Part shown: in pieces, positions 1 to 6,781 of the stretch | How the letters are laid out: each line of letters begins with the position of its first letter | Position numbering within the stretch: position 1 is the first letter of the stretch | Assembly (NCBI GenBank): GCA_023386675.1 | Contig: JAEWJG010000008.1 | Span: forward strand, 1-10,751 | DNA length: 10,751 nucleotides | Source: Actinomycetes bacterium | Lineage (GTDB): Bacteria; Actinomycetota; Actinomycetes; Actinomycetales; Microbacteriaceae | Reading direction: 5' to 3' | Notes under the pieces: model-generated | Seen by the model: only the letters and a program-made list of their open reading frames with translations | Told to the model about the DNA's origin: nothing | Databases searched by the model: none | Program-made: the position numbers and the translations under genes

Positions 1-1115
1 GCGGTGAGAAGAGCGAGAACGCCGAGTCCGGCCGAGAGTCCGATCGTGGTGCCGACCGCGCCGACCAGGAGCGGACCGCCCGCATCGCCGACCTCGCGGC
101 CGAGCTCGGCGTTGCCCATCGTCCGGCCCAGACGTTCATCGGGAGTGGTCTCGGCGAGTTGCGCGTAGGCGAGGGGAGTGGCGACACCCACTGCCAGCCC
201 GATGAGAACCGCTGCGGCATACAGGGGCACCGGGTGATCCCACAGCATCAGCACTGCCGCGCCTGCGCCCACGGCCAGGGCGGTGGTGACGCCCGCGCGC
301 ACCGTGACCGTACCGCGGTCCCGGAGGACGCCGGTCAGCGGCTGACTGATCGCCGAGACGATCGCAAGAGCGGCCACCGCCGCCGCGCTCGCGATCGGAC
401 CCGCACCGGCCCGGGTGAGAAGGAGCGGGAGGTAGCCGACGGCCACACCGAGCAGGGCCGTGGTCGTGGCCAGGGCGAGTGTCGGGATGAGGAAGCTGCG
501 GGCGGTGGACTGCCGGACCAGATCCGCGAGCGTGTACCGCGGCCGCGGCAGGACGGGCAGCGACGGTACGGCGACGGCCACCCAGACGGCCGTGGCGACG
601 GCGAGGACCGCGAGCACGGCATAGAGCGCGGCGATCCCGAACACGCTGATGAGGACGGCCCCGAGCAGTGGGCCCGCCGCGTACCCGATGCTCTTCCAGG
701 CTCCGTAGCGGCCGAAGTAGCGCCCCAGCCGCTCCTTCCCGGCGAGGCGGGCCACCGCGCTGGAGGACGCGGGCGAGAACGCCGAAGCACCCGCACCTTG
801 ACCGAGCCGGGCGAGGGCGATCACCAGGGGAGTCGGAGCGACGAGTGCGGCCGCCGAGGCGAGAGCGAAGACGATCAGGCCGCCGAGGATGACGGGTTTG
901 ACGCCGATCCGGTCGCTCAGCGCGCCGAAGATGGGCTTGAGGACGACTTCTGCGAGGTCGTACAGCGCGAGGATCGCTCCGAACGTCAGGAGCGACAAGC
1001 CGATCCCGTCGGCTTCGATCCCCAGGCCCGCGGCGACCCCGTGCGCCCCGAATGCCGTCGTGAAGCCCGCGAGGTACAGCGGAGCGAGAGCGTTGGGGTG
1101 AGTCGCAGATGCCAC
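1..1115 (-). CDS. MFS transporter, 3' end beyond window
   Basis: Translation from GTG at 1115 gives 371 codons with no stop before the left edge, so the C-terminus is missing. The product is very hydrophobic, with about ten or more membrane segments in view. It carries a classic major-facilitator motif A in the loop after segment 2 (residues 64-73, GALSDRIGVK) and a glycine-rich GYAAGPLLGA stretch further on. This supports a proton-coupled efflux or uptake carrier in the cytoplasmic membrane. The substrate cannot be read from the sequence. The start has no Shine-Dalgarno, but a TACACT -10 element ends 6 nt upstream, as expected for a leaderless message, and no in-frame ATG lies nearby. The gene is divergent from a ChrB-domain gene and shares its regulatory gap, so efflux linked to chromate or a related stress is plausible but inferred. 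Confidence 0.87.
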   Translation of the reverse strand, partial: MASATHPNALAPLYLAGFTTAFGAHGVAAGLGIEADGIGLSLLTFGAILALYDLAEVVLKPIFGALSDRIGVKPVILGGLIVFALASAAALVAPTPLVIALARLGQGAGASAFSPASSSAVARLAGKERLGRYFGRYGAWKSIGYAAGPLLGAVLISVFGIAALYAVLAVLAVATAVWVAVAVPSLPVLPRPRYTLADLVRQSTARSFLIPTLALATTTALLGVAVGYLPLLLTRAGAGPIASAAAVAALAIVSAISQPLTGVLRDRGTVTVRAGVTTALAVGAGAAVLMLWDHPVPLYAAAVLIGLAVGVATPLAYAQLAETTPDERLGRTMGNAELGREVGDAGGPLLVGAVGTTIGLSAGLGVLALLT

Positions 1116-1121
1116 GTGGTT

Positions 1122-1127
1122 AGTGTA
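1122..1127 (-). promoter_or_regulatory. -10 element of leaderless MFS promoter
   Basis: On the minus strand TACACT fits the actinobacterial TANNNT -10 pattern and is followed by six bases and then the GTG start of the transporter. Transcription would therefore begin at or next to the start codon. No convincing -35 is visible. The element overlaps the dyad at 1124-1139, so a bound repressor would block it. Inferred from spacing only. Confidence 0.5.
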
Positions 1128-1139
1128 ACGCTCGTTACA
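1124..1139. promoter_or_regulatory. 16-bp dyad operator, MFS side
   Basis: TGTAACG-CT-CGTTACA is a perfect 7-bp inverted repeat around a 2-bp centre. It overlaps the -10 of the transporter gene. The outer half-sites (GTAA...TTAC) recur in the same 16-bp format at 1194-1209, which supports a shared regulator. The adjacent ChrB-domain protein is the natural candidate, by inference. Confidence 0.62.
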
Positions 1140-1193
1140 TGCACCCGTGTGCGTGAGAAGTCGCATCTCCAGCGTCTTCACTGCCGACGCACA

Positions 1194-1209
1194 CGTAACA
1201 ACGATTACG
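1194..1209. promoter_or_regulatory. 16-bp dyad operator, chrB side
   Basis: CGTAA-N6-TTACG is a 5-bp-arm dyad of the same overall length and half-site as the one at 1124-1139, with centres 70 bp apart. Its right arm overlaps the proposed -10 of the ChrB-domain gene. It is less perfect than the other copy, so if both are operators this one is probably the weaker. Confidence 0.5.
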
Positions 1210-1211
1210 CT
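1206..1211 (+). promoter_or_regulatory. -10 element of leaderless chrB-like promoter
   Basis: TACGCT fits TANNNT and lies seven bases before the GTG at 1219. It supports that GTG as both transcription and translation start, since no Shine-Dalgarno precedes it. No clear -35 is seen. Confidence 0.45.
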
Positions 1212-1218
1212 CGCTTGC

Positions 1219-1803
1219 GTGACTACCGATGTGAAGTGGGTGCTGGTGTTCGTCCAGCTGCCCTCTGAGCCGTCCCGCCACCGGGTGGCGGTGTGGCGCG
1301 AGCTGCGCAAGGGCGGGGCCGTACCGGTCTCGCAGGGCGCCTGGGCGGTGCCGGATGCGCCCGCCTTCCGGGCGTCGCTGGAGCGGGCGGAAGTACTCAC
1401 TCGCGCCGGGGGAGGAGTCTTCGCTCTGATCGACGCGGCACCGCGGACCGAAAGCGGCCAGGCGCTCATCCGGGACGCCTTCGTCGCCGCCCGACTGGAC
1501 GAGTGGAACGAGTTCCAGGCCGACTGCGGCAAGTTCGAGGACGAGATCGCCCGCGAGATCGCGAAGCAGAAATTCACCTTCGGCGAGCTGGAGGAAGAGG
1601 AGCAGAGCCTCGACCGCCTGCGCCGGTGGTACCGCGATCTCAAGAAGCGCGACCTGCTCGAGCTCTCGGAAGCGGAGGCGGCGCAGAAGCGCCTCCAGCA
1701 GTGCTCGGATGCGCTGGCGGACTACGCGGAGCTGGTCTACGACGCGATGCGGGGCCACGCGCCGGCCAGCATCCTCCCGACGGAAACACGAGGAACCGAA
1801 TGA
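1219..1803 (+). CDS. ChrB N-terminal-domain protein (stand-alone)
   Basis: The 194-residue soluble protein opens with VKWVLVFVQLPSEPSRHRVAVWREL and continues with GGAVPVSQGAWAVPDAPAF, the recognisable start of the ChrB N-terminal domain from chromate-resistance regulators. That N-terminal part resembles the PaaX/Cas2-like ferredoxin fold. A charged helical stretch rich in Glu, Arg and Lys (about residues 100-180) follows. The C-terminal chromate-resistance domain of full-length ChrB is absent, as in actinobacterial relatives that carry it split. The GTG at 1219 was chosen because homology begins right after it and a -10 lies 7 nt upstream. An ATG at 1147 would add 24 unrelated residues and place the promoter inside the gene. 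It is probably a transcriptional regulator of itself and the divergent transporter. Direct DNA binding and a chromate signal are inference. Confidence 0.8.
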   Translation: MTTDVKWVLVFVQLPSEPSRHRVAVWRELRKGGAVPVSQGAWAVPDAPAFRASLERAEVLTRAGGGVFALIDAAPRTESGQALIRDAFVAARLDEWNEFQADCGKFEDEIAREIAKQKFTFGELEEEEQSLDRLRRWYRDLKKRDLLELSEAEAAQKRLQQCSDALADYAELVYDAMRGHAPASILPTETRGTE

Positions 1804-2558
1804 GCGGCACCACCCCCTCCCAGCTGGGGAGCGATCCCCGCACGCGCATGGCGCGGCTTCCGCAGCTGCAGCACTGGCTGCTCGCGAGCCTGATCGGCAC
1901 ACTCGCGATCCTGCTCCTCGGGTTCGGCGCCAAGCTGGTGCCCGGGGTCCTCCCGACGGAGCTCGCACTGGACGAGGAGCTCACCGACCATCAGCACGCG
2001 GTGTTGGACTGGGTGAGCGTCAGTCTCTCGACCGTCTTCTCGCCGGCCGGGATCGTCGTGGTGCTGGTCCTCTCGTTCGTCTTCCTGCTCGTCGTGCGGC
2101 GCTCGCCGGTCAACGCCTTCGCCTTCACCGGTCTGGCCGCGTTCGGCTGGCTGTCTTCCGAGATCTTCAAGCTGATCGTCGCCGAACCGCGGCCCGCCGC
2201 CGCCCTGCTCGATCATCCGCTGCTCGCAGAGGCGGGACACGACAGCTTCCCCAGCGGCCATACCACTTACATCGCCGCCTACGCCATCGCCTGCTACCTG
2301 CTCGCCCGGGGCACACGCTGGGAGCTTCCCGTCGCCGCACTCGGCGTCGTCGCGGTCGCCGGCATGGCAGCCATCCGGCTCTACGTCAGCGCGCACTATC
2401 TCACGGACGTGGTCGGCTCCGTCCTGGTCGCCTGCACCGCGGCCGTGTTCTTCACCGGCCTGTGGAATCGCATCGGGCTGGCCGTGCTGAACCGGCTACC
2501 GCTCATCGGCAAGCTCGGGCCGATTCCGTCGGCCCGCGTGCGGCTCGCGGATCGCTGA
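1800..2558 (+). CDS. PAP2-family membrane phosphatase
   Basis: The 252-residue protein has about six membrane segments and all three signature motifs of the type-2 phosphatidic acid phosphatase/acid phosphatase superfamily. These are K124-x6-R131-P132, PSGH with His154, and R193-x5-H199-x3-D203. His154 and His199 are the expected nucleophile and general acid, so an active enzyme is likely. Family members remove phosphate from lipid phosphates such as undecaprenyl pyrophosphate or phosphatidic acid, with the active site facing outward. The exact substrate is unknown. Its ATG overlaps the stop of the ChrB-domain gene (ATGA) and is preceded by GAGGA five bases upstream, so the two are translationally coupled. 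Why a lipid phosphatase is coupled to a ChrB-domain gene is not clear. An envelope-stress role is speculation. Confidence 0.92.
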   Translation: MSGTTPSQLGSDPRTRMARLPQLQHWLLASLIGTLAILLLGFGAKLVPGVLPTELALDEELTDHQHAVLDWVSVSLSTVFSPAGIVVVLVLSFVFLLVVRRSPVNAFAFTGLAAFGWLSSEIFKLIVAEPRPAAALLDHPLLAEAGHDSFPSGHTTYIAAYAIACYLLARGTRWELPVAALGVVAVAGMAAIRLYVSAHYLTDVVGSVLVACTAAVFFTGLWNRIGLAVLNRLPLIGKLGPIPSARVRLADR

Positions 2559-2581
2559 ACGCGCGGGGGAGTCACTCGGAG

Positions 2582-3202
2582 TTATTCATCCGGGCTGAGG
2601 ACGAGCTCGGTGCAGCCGGTCGCCGTGCGCGCGTAGCCGAGGATCAGCTCCCGCGCGCGCTGCGGGCTCGCCGAGCGGTTGCCGCTGATGATGTGCAACT
2701 CGTACGCGTCCTCCAGGGCGACCAGGTTCTGCGCGATGTCGATGATGGGATCGGCGAGCCGGAAGTGCCCCTGAGCGACGCCCAGCTGGAGGGTCGCGAA
2801 GTAGAGGGCGACCTGGCGCTCGTACAGCGCCTGCAGGAGCGGGCCGGACGACGGCCGCCCGCGGCGGAACAGGTCGATGTCGTGCATCGCGATGACCAGG
2901 GCGTCGTCCTCGCTGCGCGGGACGCCGGCGTCGACCATCGCGGCGAGCTGATCCCGCGCGTCGGCGATGTCGGCCAGGGCCTGCAACCGGGTCGTGTAGA
3001 AGCGGTCGCACGCCCACGTGTAGACGTCGTCGATCAGCTTGTCGAGGTCGGTGAAGTGGTAGTGGACGGTGCCCGTCGACACCCCCGCGCGCTCGGCGAC
3101 ATCCTGCACGCGGAGGTTCGCGATGCCGCGGTCGCGGATCGCGTCGAGCGTCGCGAGGATGAGCTGATCGCGACGCTGGACGGTCTTCTTGCCGGTGGCC
3201 AT
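2582..3202 (-). CDS. TetR-family regulator (operon with permease and peptidase)
   Basis: The product has 206 residues. The N-terminus (about 10-55) is a typical TetR helix-turn-helix: VQDVAERAGVSTGTVHYHF followed by TDLDKLIDDV. The rest is the helical ligand-binding and dimerisation part, with a C-terminal NLVALEDAYELHI motif. The same motif and overall layout appear in the TetR at 7044-7652, so the two are paralogues. The gene is the last of a three-gene operon, 23 bp after the peptidase gene. GGAGG lies only one base before the ATG at 3202. An upstream GTG overlapping the peptidase stop (about 3231) is therefore a possible alternative start. It probably represses the operon through the YTGAC-N6-GTCAR dyads before the permease gene. 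The inducer is likely the transported compound or its product (inference). Confidence 0.9.
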   Translation of the reverse strand: MATGKKTVQRRDQLILATLDAIRDRGIANLRVQDVAERAGVSTGTVHYHFTDLDKLIDDVYTWACDRFYTTRLQALADIADARDQLAAMVDAGVPRSEDDALVIAMHDIDLFRRGRPSSGPLLQALYERQVALYFATLQLGVAQGHFRLADPIIDIAQNLVALEDAYELHIISGNRSASPQRARELILGYARTATGCTELVLSPDE

Positions 3203-3225
3203 GCCTCCATCCTGGCAGGCGACGA

Positions 3226-4344
3226 TCACGGCGCGGACCGGACGGCGCTGCCCTCCGAGACCAGACCGAGGACCCGCTCCACCGGCAGGCCGCGCACGTT
3301 CTGCCGGTGACCGACCATGGCCTCGCCCGCGACGAGCACGTTGAGCACGGCCTCCTCGGTGGCCTCGACGACCGCGGTGTAGAGCGGATCCATCCGGCCC
3401 CACGGCACCGCGTGCAGGCGGTCGAGCTCGACGGCGTCGCCCTCGTCGGGGAACCGGCTGGCGAGAGCGCCGCGGTTCGCCGTCGAGAACGCCAGGAAGA
3501 TGTCCCCGGAGAAGTGCGACCCGGCCGTACCCGTCCGGGCGAGCCCGAGCGAGACACGGCGCGCCAGCGCGGTGCACTGCCCGGGGAGGAGCGGCGCGTC
3601 CGTCGCCACGACGACGATCACGCTGCCGGCGCCCTGCGGCGGGCGGACGGGGGGAGTGGCAGCCTGCGCGTCCGACTCGGCCTTCAATGCCGGCCCGACG
3701 TGGACTCCACGCACGGTGAGCTCGCTCATCTCGCCGAAGTTCGCCTGCAGGAAGACGCCGACCGTGTACTCGGCGTCGCCGAGCTCGACCAGCCGGGACG
3801 CCGTCCCCGAGCCTCCCTTGAAGCCGTAGCAGATCATGCCCGTGCCGCCGCCGACCGCGCCCTCGGCGATGGGTCCGCCGTGCGCGCCGTTCAGCGCCTC
3901 GACGGCGTGGTGCGGGCGCACGTGCAGGCCGTTGATGTCGTTCAGCCGGCCATCCCACGTCTCGGCGACCACGGGGAGCAGCCACTGATCGGCTGCGCCG
4001 GGAACGGTGTCGAGCATCCAGCGGATCGCGCCCTCGTGTGCGGCCCCCACGGAGTGCGTGTTCGTGATGAGCACGGGCGTGCCGAGGCTGCCTGACTCGG
4101 CGATCCACACCGATCCGGTCATCTCTCCGTTGCCGTTCAGCGAGTGGACGCCCGCGGCGACCGGATCGGCCGCGCCGGACCTCCCGCGGGGCAGGATCGC
4201 CGTGACGCCCGTGCGCACCGTCGCGCCCTCGCTGTCCTCCTGGAGCGTCGTGTAGCCGACCTCGACGCCCGGCACGTCGGTGATCGCGTTGTGCCGACCG
4301 GGGCGACCCCGGTCGACGAAGCCGAGTTCCCGTGCGCGGGTCAT
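3226..4344 (-). CDS. P1-family (S58) aminopeptidase, DmpA/BapA-like
   Basis: The 372-residue protein belongs to the N-terminal-nucleophile peptidases that include DmpA (L-aminopeptidase/D-esterase) and beta-peptidyl aminopeptidases. Family hallmarks are visible: ITDVPGVEVG near the start, NTHSVG (95-100), GGGTGMICYGFKGGSGTASR (165-183), ANFG (201-204) and QGAGSVIVVVATDAPLLP. In that last motif Ser241 should become the free N-terminal nucleophile after self-cleavage between Gly240 and Ser241. Later FSTAN (286-290) is also typical. Length is normal and no key motif is missing. It releases N-terminal amino acids from small peptides, amides or esters, and some relatives accept D- or beta-residues. 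Its ATG overlaps the permease stop (ATGA), with GGAGG four bases upstream. It therefore probably acts on what that permease imports. Confidence 0.93.
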   Translation of the reverse strand: MTRARELGFVDRGRPGRHNAITDVPGVEVGYTTLQEDSEGATVRTGVTAILPRGRSGAADPVAAGVHSLNGNGEMTGSVWIAESGSLGTPVLITNTHSVGAAHEGAIRWMLDTVPGAADQWLLPVVAETWDGRLNDINGLHVRPHHAVEALNGAHGGPIAEGAVGGGTGMICYGFKGGSGTASRLVELGDAEYTVGVFLQANFGEMSELTVRGVHVGPALKAESDAQAATPPVRPPQGAGSVIVVVATDAPLLPGQCTALARRVSLGLARTGTAGSHFSGDIFLAFSTANRGALASRFPDEGDAVELDRLHAVPWGRMDPLYTAVVEATEEAVLNVLVAGEAMVGHRQNVRGLPVERVLGLVSEGSAVRSAP

Positions 4345-5807
4345 GCGTCCTCCAGCTCCTCGTCGGCGGCCGCCGGCAGCGTCCAGCGATCGGGCTTTCC
4401 TCGCAGATACACGAGGTAGTAGACCACGCCGAGGGCGAAGATGCCCAGAGCGACGACGACCGGCACCCAGTCGGCGAGCACCGTCATCACCAGGATGACC
4501 ACCGTGGCGACCGTCATCAGGATGGGGGCGACGGGCCACAGCGGCATGCGGTACTCGGCGCTGTCGGTCGAGTGGTTGATGCGGCCCACCAGGGCGGCGA
4601 GGCCGACGAGCGCGTACAGGATGACGATGCCCGCACTCGTGGCGACGAGCAGCACCGGGAACGGCACGAGCCAGAGGCACAGGGCCGCGACGACGCCCAC
4701 GATGATCGTCGCGACGACAGGGGTCTTCAGCTTCGGGTGGATCCTGCCGAGCGGCCGGTTGATCGCATCCGGCCAGGAGCGGTCGCGCGCCGACGAGAAC
4801 AGGGTGCGGCCGAACTGCAGGATGATGGCGAGCACGGCGTTGATGACGGCGATCGCGATCCCGACGCTGACCAGCGTGTTGACGACGGACCCCGCGCGGT
4901 CCGTGAGGAACTCGGTCATGGGGGAGGGGGACGCCACCAGCTTCGCGAGGTCGTCGGTTCCGAGCAGCACCGCGATCAGGGGCACCAGCTCCGTGAGCAC
5001 GGCGATGGCGAGCGACCAGAGGATCGCGCGGCCGATGGTGGAGCGCGCGTTCTTCGTCTCCTCGGCGTAGTAGACCGCTGCGCCGTACCCGTTGAACGCG
5101 AACAGCGCGGTCGAGGTGTACGAGATGATGAGCCCGGCCGCCGCGGGAACGAGGATGCCGCCCGGCCCGCTGGTGGTCGCGGTCCAGAGCACCGAGATCG
5201 GCTGACTGACGTGCAGGAAGCCGACGAGGGTGAGCACGACGAGCGCGGCGATCTCCAGCAGCAGGAAGACGCCGGTCACCAGGGCGTTCGTGCGGATCCC
5301 GAAGCAGGCGATCACCGTGGTGGCGAGGATGACGACGATCCCGACCCAGCCGCCGCCGAGCGCGCTGGAGAGCACGCCGAGGTACTGACCGGCGCCGGAC
5401 GCGATGACGCCGATGATCAGGATGCCGCTGACCAGGTTCATCAGGAACAGCCCGAAACCCCACGGCTTGCCGAGCGCCCGCGCGACGAACGCGTACTCGC
5501 CCCCGGTGATCGGAAAGGCGCTGGAGAGCTCGGCATAGCAGAGCGCGACGAACACGCCGACGATGCCGGCGATGACGAACGCGAGTGCCGAGGCTCCGCC
5601 GATGCCGTTGATCACCGCAGGAACGATGATGAACACGCTCGACGCCGGCGTGACCGCCGACAGCGTGATGAGGATGTTCTCCTTGAACGTCAGCCCCCGG
5701 GAGAGCTGCTGCTCGTACTTCGCCGCGTCGGGCACCGTCCCCGGCGCCTTCGCTCCCATCGCCTCGGCCGCTTCGCCGAGGTCGCCCTGCAGTGCTTCGC
5801 TCATCAT
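4341..5807 (-). CDS. APC-superfamily amino acid permease
   Basis: The product has 488 residues, about 12 hydrophobic segments, and soluble tails at both ends. The N-terminal part shows the amino-acid/polyamine/organocation pattern: LTFKENILITLSAVTPASSVF entering segment 1, and FPITGGEYAFV then KPWGFGLFLMN around segments 2-3. A cytoplasmic-loop GRTLFSSARDRSWPDAI stretch is also typical. It should import amino acids, amines or small amides by ion or proton symport. Two successive ATGs occur (5807 and 5804). GGAAGG at 5812-5817 gives spacings of 4 or 7 nt, so the second may be the real start. It is the first gene of an operon with the DmpA-like peptidase and a TetR regulator, preceded by dyads and a hairpin. 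Confidence 0.92.
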   Translation of the reverse strand: MMSEALQGDLGEAAEAMGAKAPGTVPDAAKYEQQLSRGLTFKENILITLSAVTPASSVFIIVPAVINGIGGASALAFVIAGIVGVFVALCYAELSSAFPITGGEYAFVARALGKPWGFGLFLMNLVSGILIIGVIASGAGQYLGVLSSALGGGWVGIVVILATTVIACFGIRTNALVTGVFLLLEIAALVVLTLVGFLHVSQPISVLWTATTSGPGGILVPAAAGLIISYTSTALFAFNGYGAAVYYAEETKNARSTIGRAILWSLAIAVLTELVPLIAVLLGTDDLAKLVASPSPMTEFLTDRAGSVVNTLVSVGIAIAVINAVLAIILQFGRTLFSSARDRSWPDAINRPLGRIHPKLKTPVVATIIVGVVAALCLWLVPFPVLLVATSAGIVILYALVGLAALVGRINHSTDSAEYRMPLWPVAPILMTVATVVILVMTVLADWVPVVVALGIFALGVVYYLVYLRGKPDRWTLPAAADEELEDA

Positions 5808-5815
5808 CGAGCCTT

Positions 5816-5838
5816 CCAGTCAGTGGGTAACTGACTGG
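5816..5838. repeat. 9-bp-arm inverted repeat in permease leader
   Basis: CCAGTCAGT and ACTGACTGG are perfect 9-bp arms around a 5-base loop. In the permease mRNA the hairpin's last bases run into the GGAAGG ribosome-binding site, so folding could affect translation. As DNA it could be a regulator site. One arm is shared with the dyad at 5831-5846, so the two pairings exclude each other. Confidence 0.65.
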
Positions 5839-5846
5839 TGAGTCAA
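5831..5846. promoter_or_regulatory. TetR-type operator dyad 1 (permease operon)
   Basis: CTGACTGGTGAGTCAA has the form CTGAC-N6-GTCAA. It lies where the -10 and start of the permease transcript should be if TTGACA at 5865-5870 is the -35. The same 16-bp format is seen at 5897-5912 and inside the palindrome before the amidohydrolase. It is a good candidate site for the TetR encoded at 2582-3202. Confidence 0.58.
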
Positions 5847-5864
5847 CTAGACGTCCATTAGCAC

Positions 5865-5870
5865 TGTCAA
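5865..5870 (-). promoter_or_regulatory. possible -35 of permease operon
   Basis: On the minus strand this is a consensus TTGACA. The -10 is poor: TAGTTG at a 15-base spacing is the best seen, which fits a regulated promoter or a mistaken call. The position between two dyads favours a real promoter. Confidence 0.4.
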
Positions 5871-5896
5871 GCCCTGCATAGCCTTAGCAAATCAAT

Positions 5897-5912
5897 CTGA
5901 CTGAAAGGTCAG
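5897..5912. promoter_or_regulatory. TetR-type operator dyad 2
   Basis: CTGACTGAAAGGTCAG has the form CTGAC-N6-GTCAG, a perfect 5-bp-arm dyad matching dyad 1 also in its first seven bases. Its centre is 66 bp from that of dyad 1, so it lies upstream of the permease promoter. It may help loop or load the repressor, or act on the divergent phosphotransferase gene. Confidence 0.5.
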
Positions 5913-5993
5913 GTGAGTTCCGCCACATCGTGCGGTCTGCTGCGAGCAGGGCGTCCGGCACGCCGCCGTGGTCGTATGCTCATCCCGAGGATC

Positions 5994-5998
5994 GGAGG
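5994..5998 (+). promoter_or_regulatory. RBS deciding the phosphotransferase start
   Basis: GGAGG stands five bases before the GTG at 6004. The alternative in-frame GTG at 5968 has no such site and would add 12 residues without family resemblance. A possible -10, TATGCT, lies at 5975-5980. Confidence 0.6.
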
Positions 5999-6003
5999 GG
6001 GCG

Positions 6004-6729
6004 GTGGAGGAGCTGCTGAAGGGCGGCAACACGACCAGCACTGTCGTCAGAGCGGGCCGGACCGTCCGCCGTCCGCGTGGTCACCGTTCGGCGTTCGCGA
6101 GCGCGGTTCTTCGCAGCCTGAATGCGGCCGGCATCACCTGGGCGCCCACGTATCTCGGCATCGACGCGGAAGGCCGCGACACCTTCTCCTACATTCCCGG
6201 TACCACCACCGATCACCCCTCGCAGCGCGACGAGCGCTCGTATGCGGCCTTCGGAGCTGTGCTCCGCGAGCTTCACGAGTTCAGCCGGGGCATCCCGCTC
6301 TCGTCCGGCGCCGAGTGCCTGGTCCATGGTGATCCAGGTCCGTTCAACGTGGTCATGGCGGCGGGCATGCCGGTGGCGCTGATCGACTGGGACAGCGTGC
6401 ATCCCGGTGACCCCATGGAGGACGTCGGCTATGCGGGATGGACCTGGTGCATCCACGCCGTGGGGAACGTGCCGGTGGTCGATCAAGCGCGACGGCTGCG
6501 CCTGCTCGCAGACGGGTACGACCCGGAGTTGGGGGCCGGTCGTCTGATCGAAGCGATCCTCCGGAGTCAGGACTCGATCATCCGGATCGAGGGCGCGAAC
6601 GCCGTCGAGGAGAGACTCAGCGATGAGCGACGCCAGCACGCGCACGCCGCCGTCGAATGGGCGCGCGGCTGCCGGGACGTGCTGAGCGTGAACCTCCGGA
6701 CGTTCACCGATGCCCTCCGACGCGACTGA
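6004..6729 (+). CDS. APH-fold phosphotransferase family protein
   Basis: The 241-residue protein has the kinase-like layout of aminoglycoside/choline phosphotransferases. A short N-lobe starts with LLKGGNTTSTVVRAGRTVRRP and is followed by a FSYIPG hinge-like segment. The catalytic loop is HGDPGPFN (His108, Asp110, Asn115) and the metal-binding segment is IDWD (Asp128). The phrase HPGDPMEDVGYAGW after it is typical of the family. The usual ATP-contacting lysine is not obvious: arginines stand in TVRRP, as in many actinobacterial members. The acceptor substrate is unknown, and resistance to any antibiotic should not be assumed. The gene stands alone, divergent from the permease operon and convergent with the broken VOC gene. 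Confidence 0.83.
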   Translation: MEELLKGGNTTSTVVRAGRTVRRPRGHRSAFASAVLRSLNAAGITWAPTYLGIDAEGRDTFSYIPGTTTDHPSQRDERSYAAFGAVLRELHEFSRGIPLSSGAECLVHGDPGPFNVVMAAGMPVALIDWDSVHPGDPMEDVGYAGWTWCIHAVGNVPVVDQARRLRLLADGYDPELGAGRLIEAILRSQDSIIRIEGANAVEERLSDERRQHAHAAVEWARGCRDVLSVNLRTFTDALRRD

Positions 6730-6781
6730 TCGCCGCGGTAGCGGACGCTGAAAGCGCGCCCGAACCAGGGAGGCCCGGTCG

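Noticed and set aside
1147..1218. Upstream ATG start for the ChrB-domain gene
   Set aside because: It would add 24 residues unlike the family and would place the -10 and dyad inside the coding sequence.
159..1268. 369-codon plus-strand frame opposite the MFS transporter
   Set aside because: It is low-complexity and charged, and it would run through the regulatory gap. The minus strand encodes a transporter with motif A.
1709..3310. 533-codon plus-strand frame spanning the PAP2 gene and the tetR
   Set aside because: It crosses the convergent ends of two real genes, is Arg/Ala/Pro-rich and has no family resemblance.
4332..5834. 500-codon open frame on the plus strand opposite the permease
   Set aside because: The composition is rich in His, Asp, Arg and Glu without any recognisable motif, while the opposite strand encodes a clear APC permease.
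6004..6729. Aminoglycoside resistance gene
   Set aside because: Only the general APH fold is supported. The sequence does not match a recognised resistance enzyme, and such proteins are common housekeeping or metabolic enzymes in actinobacteria.
6730..6781. Possible terminator between the phosphotransferase gene and the VOC remnant
   Set aside because: Only a 4-bp stem (CGCT-GAA-AGCG) is present and no T-run follows. The 23-bp gap at 2559-2581 likewise shows no hairpin.
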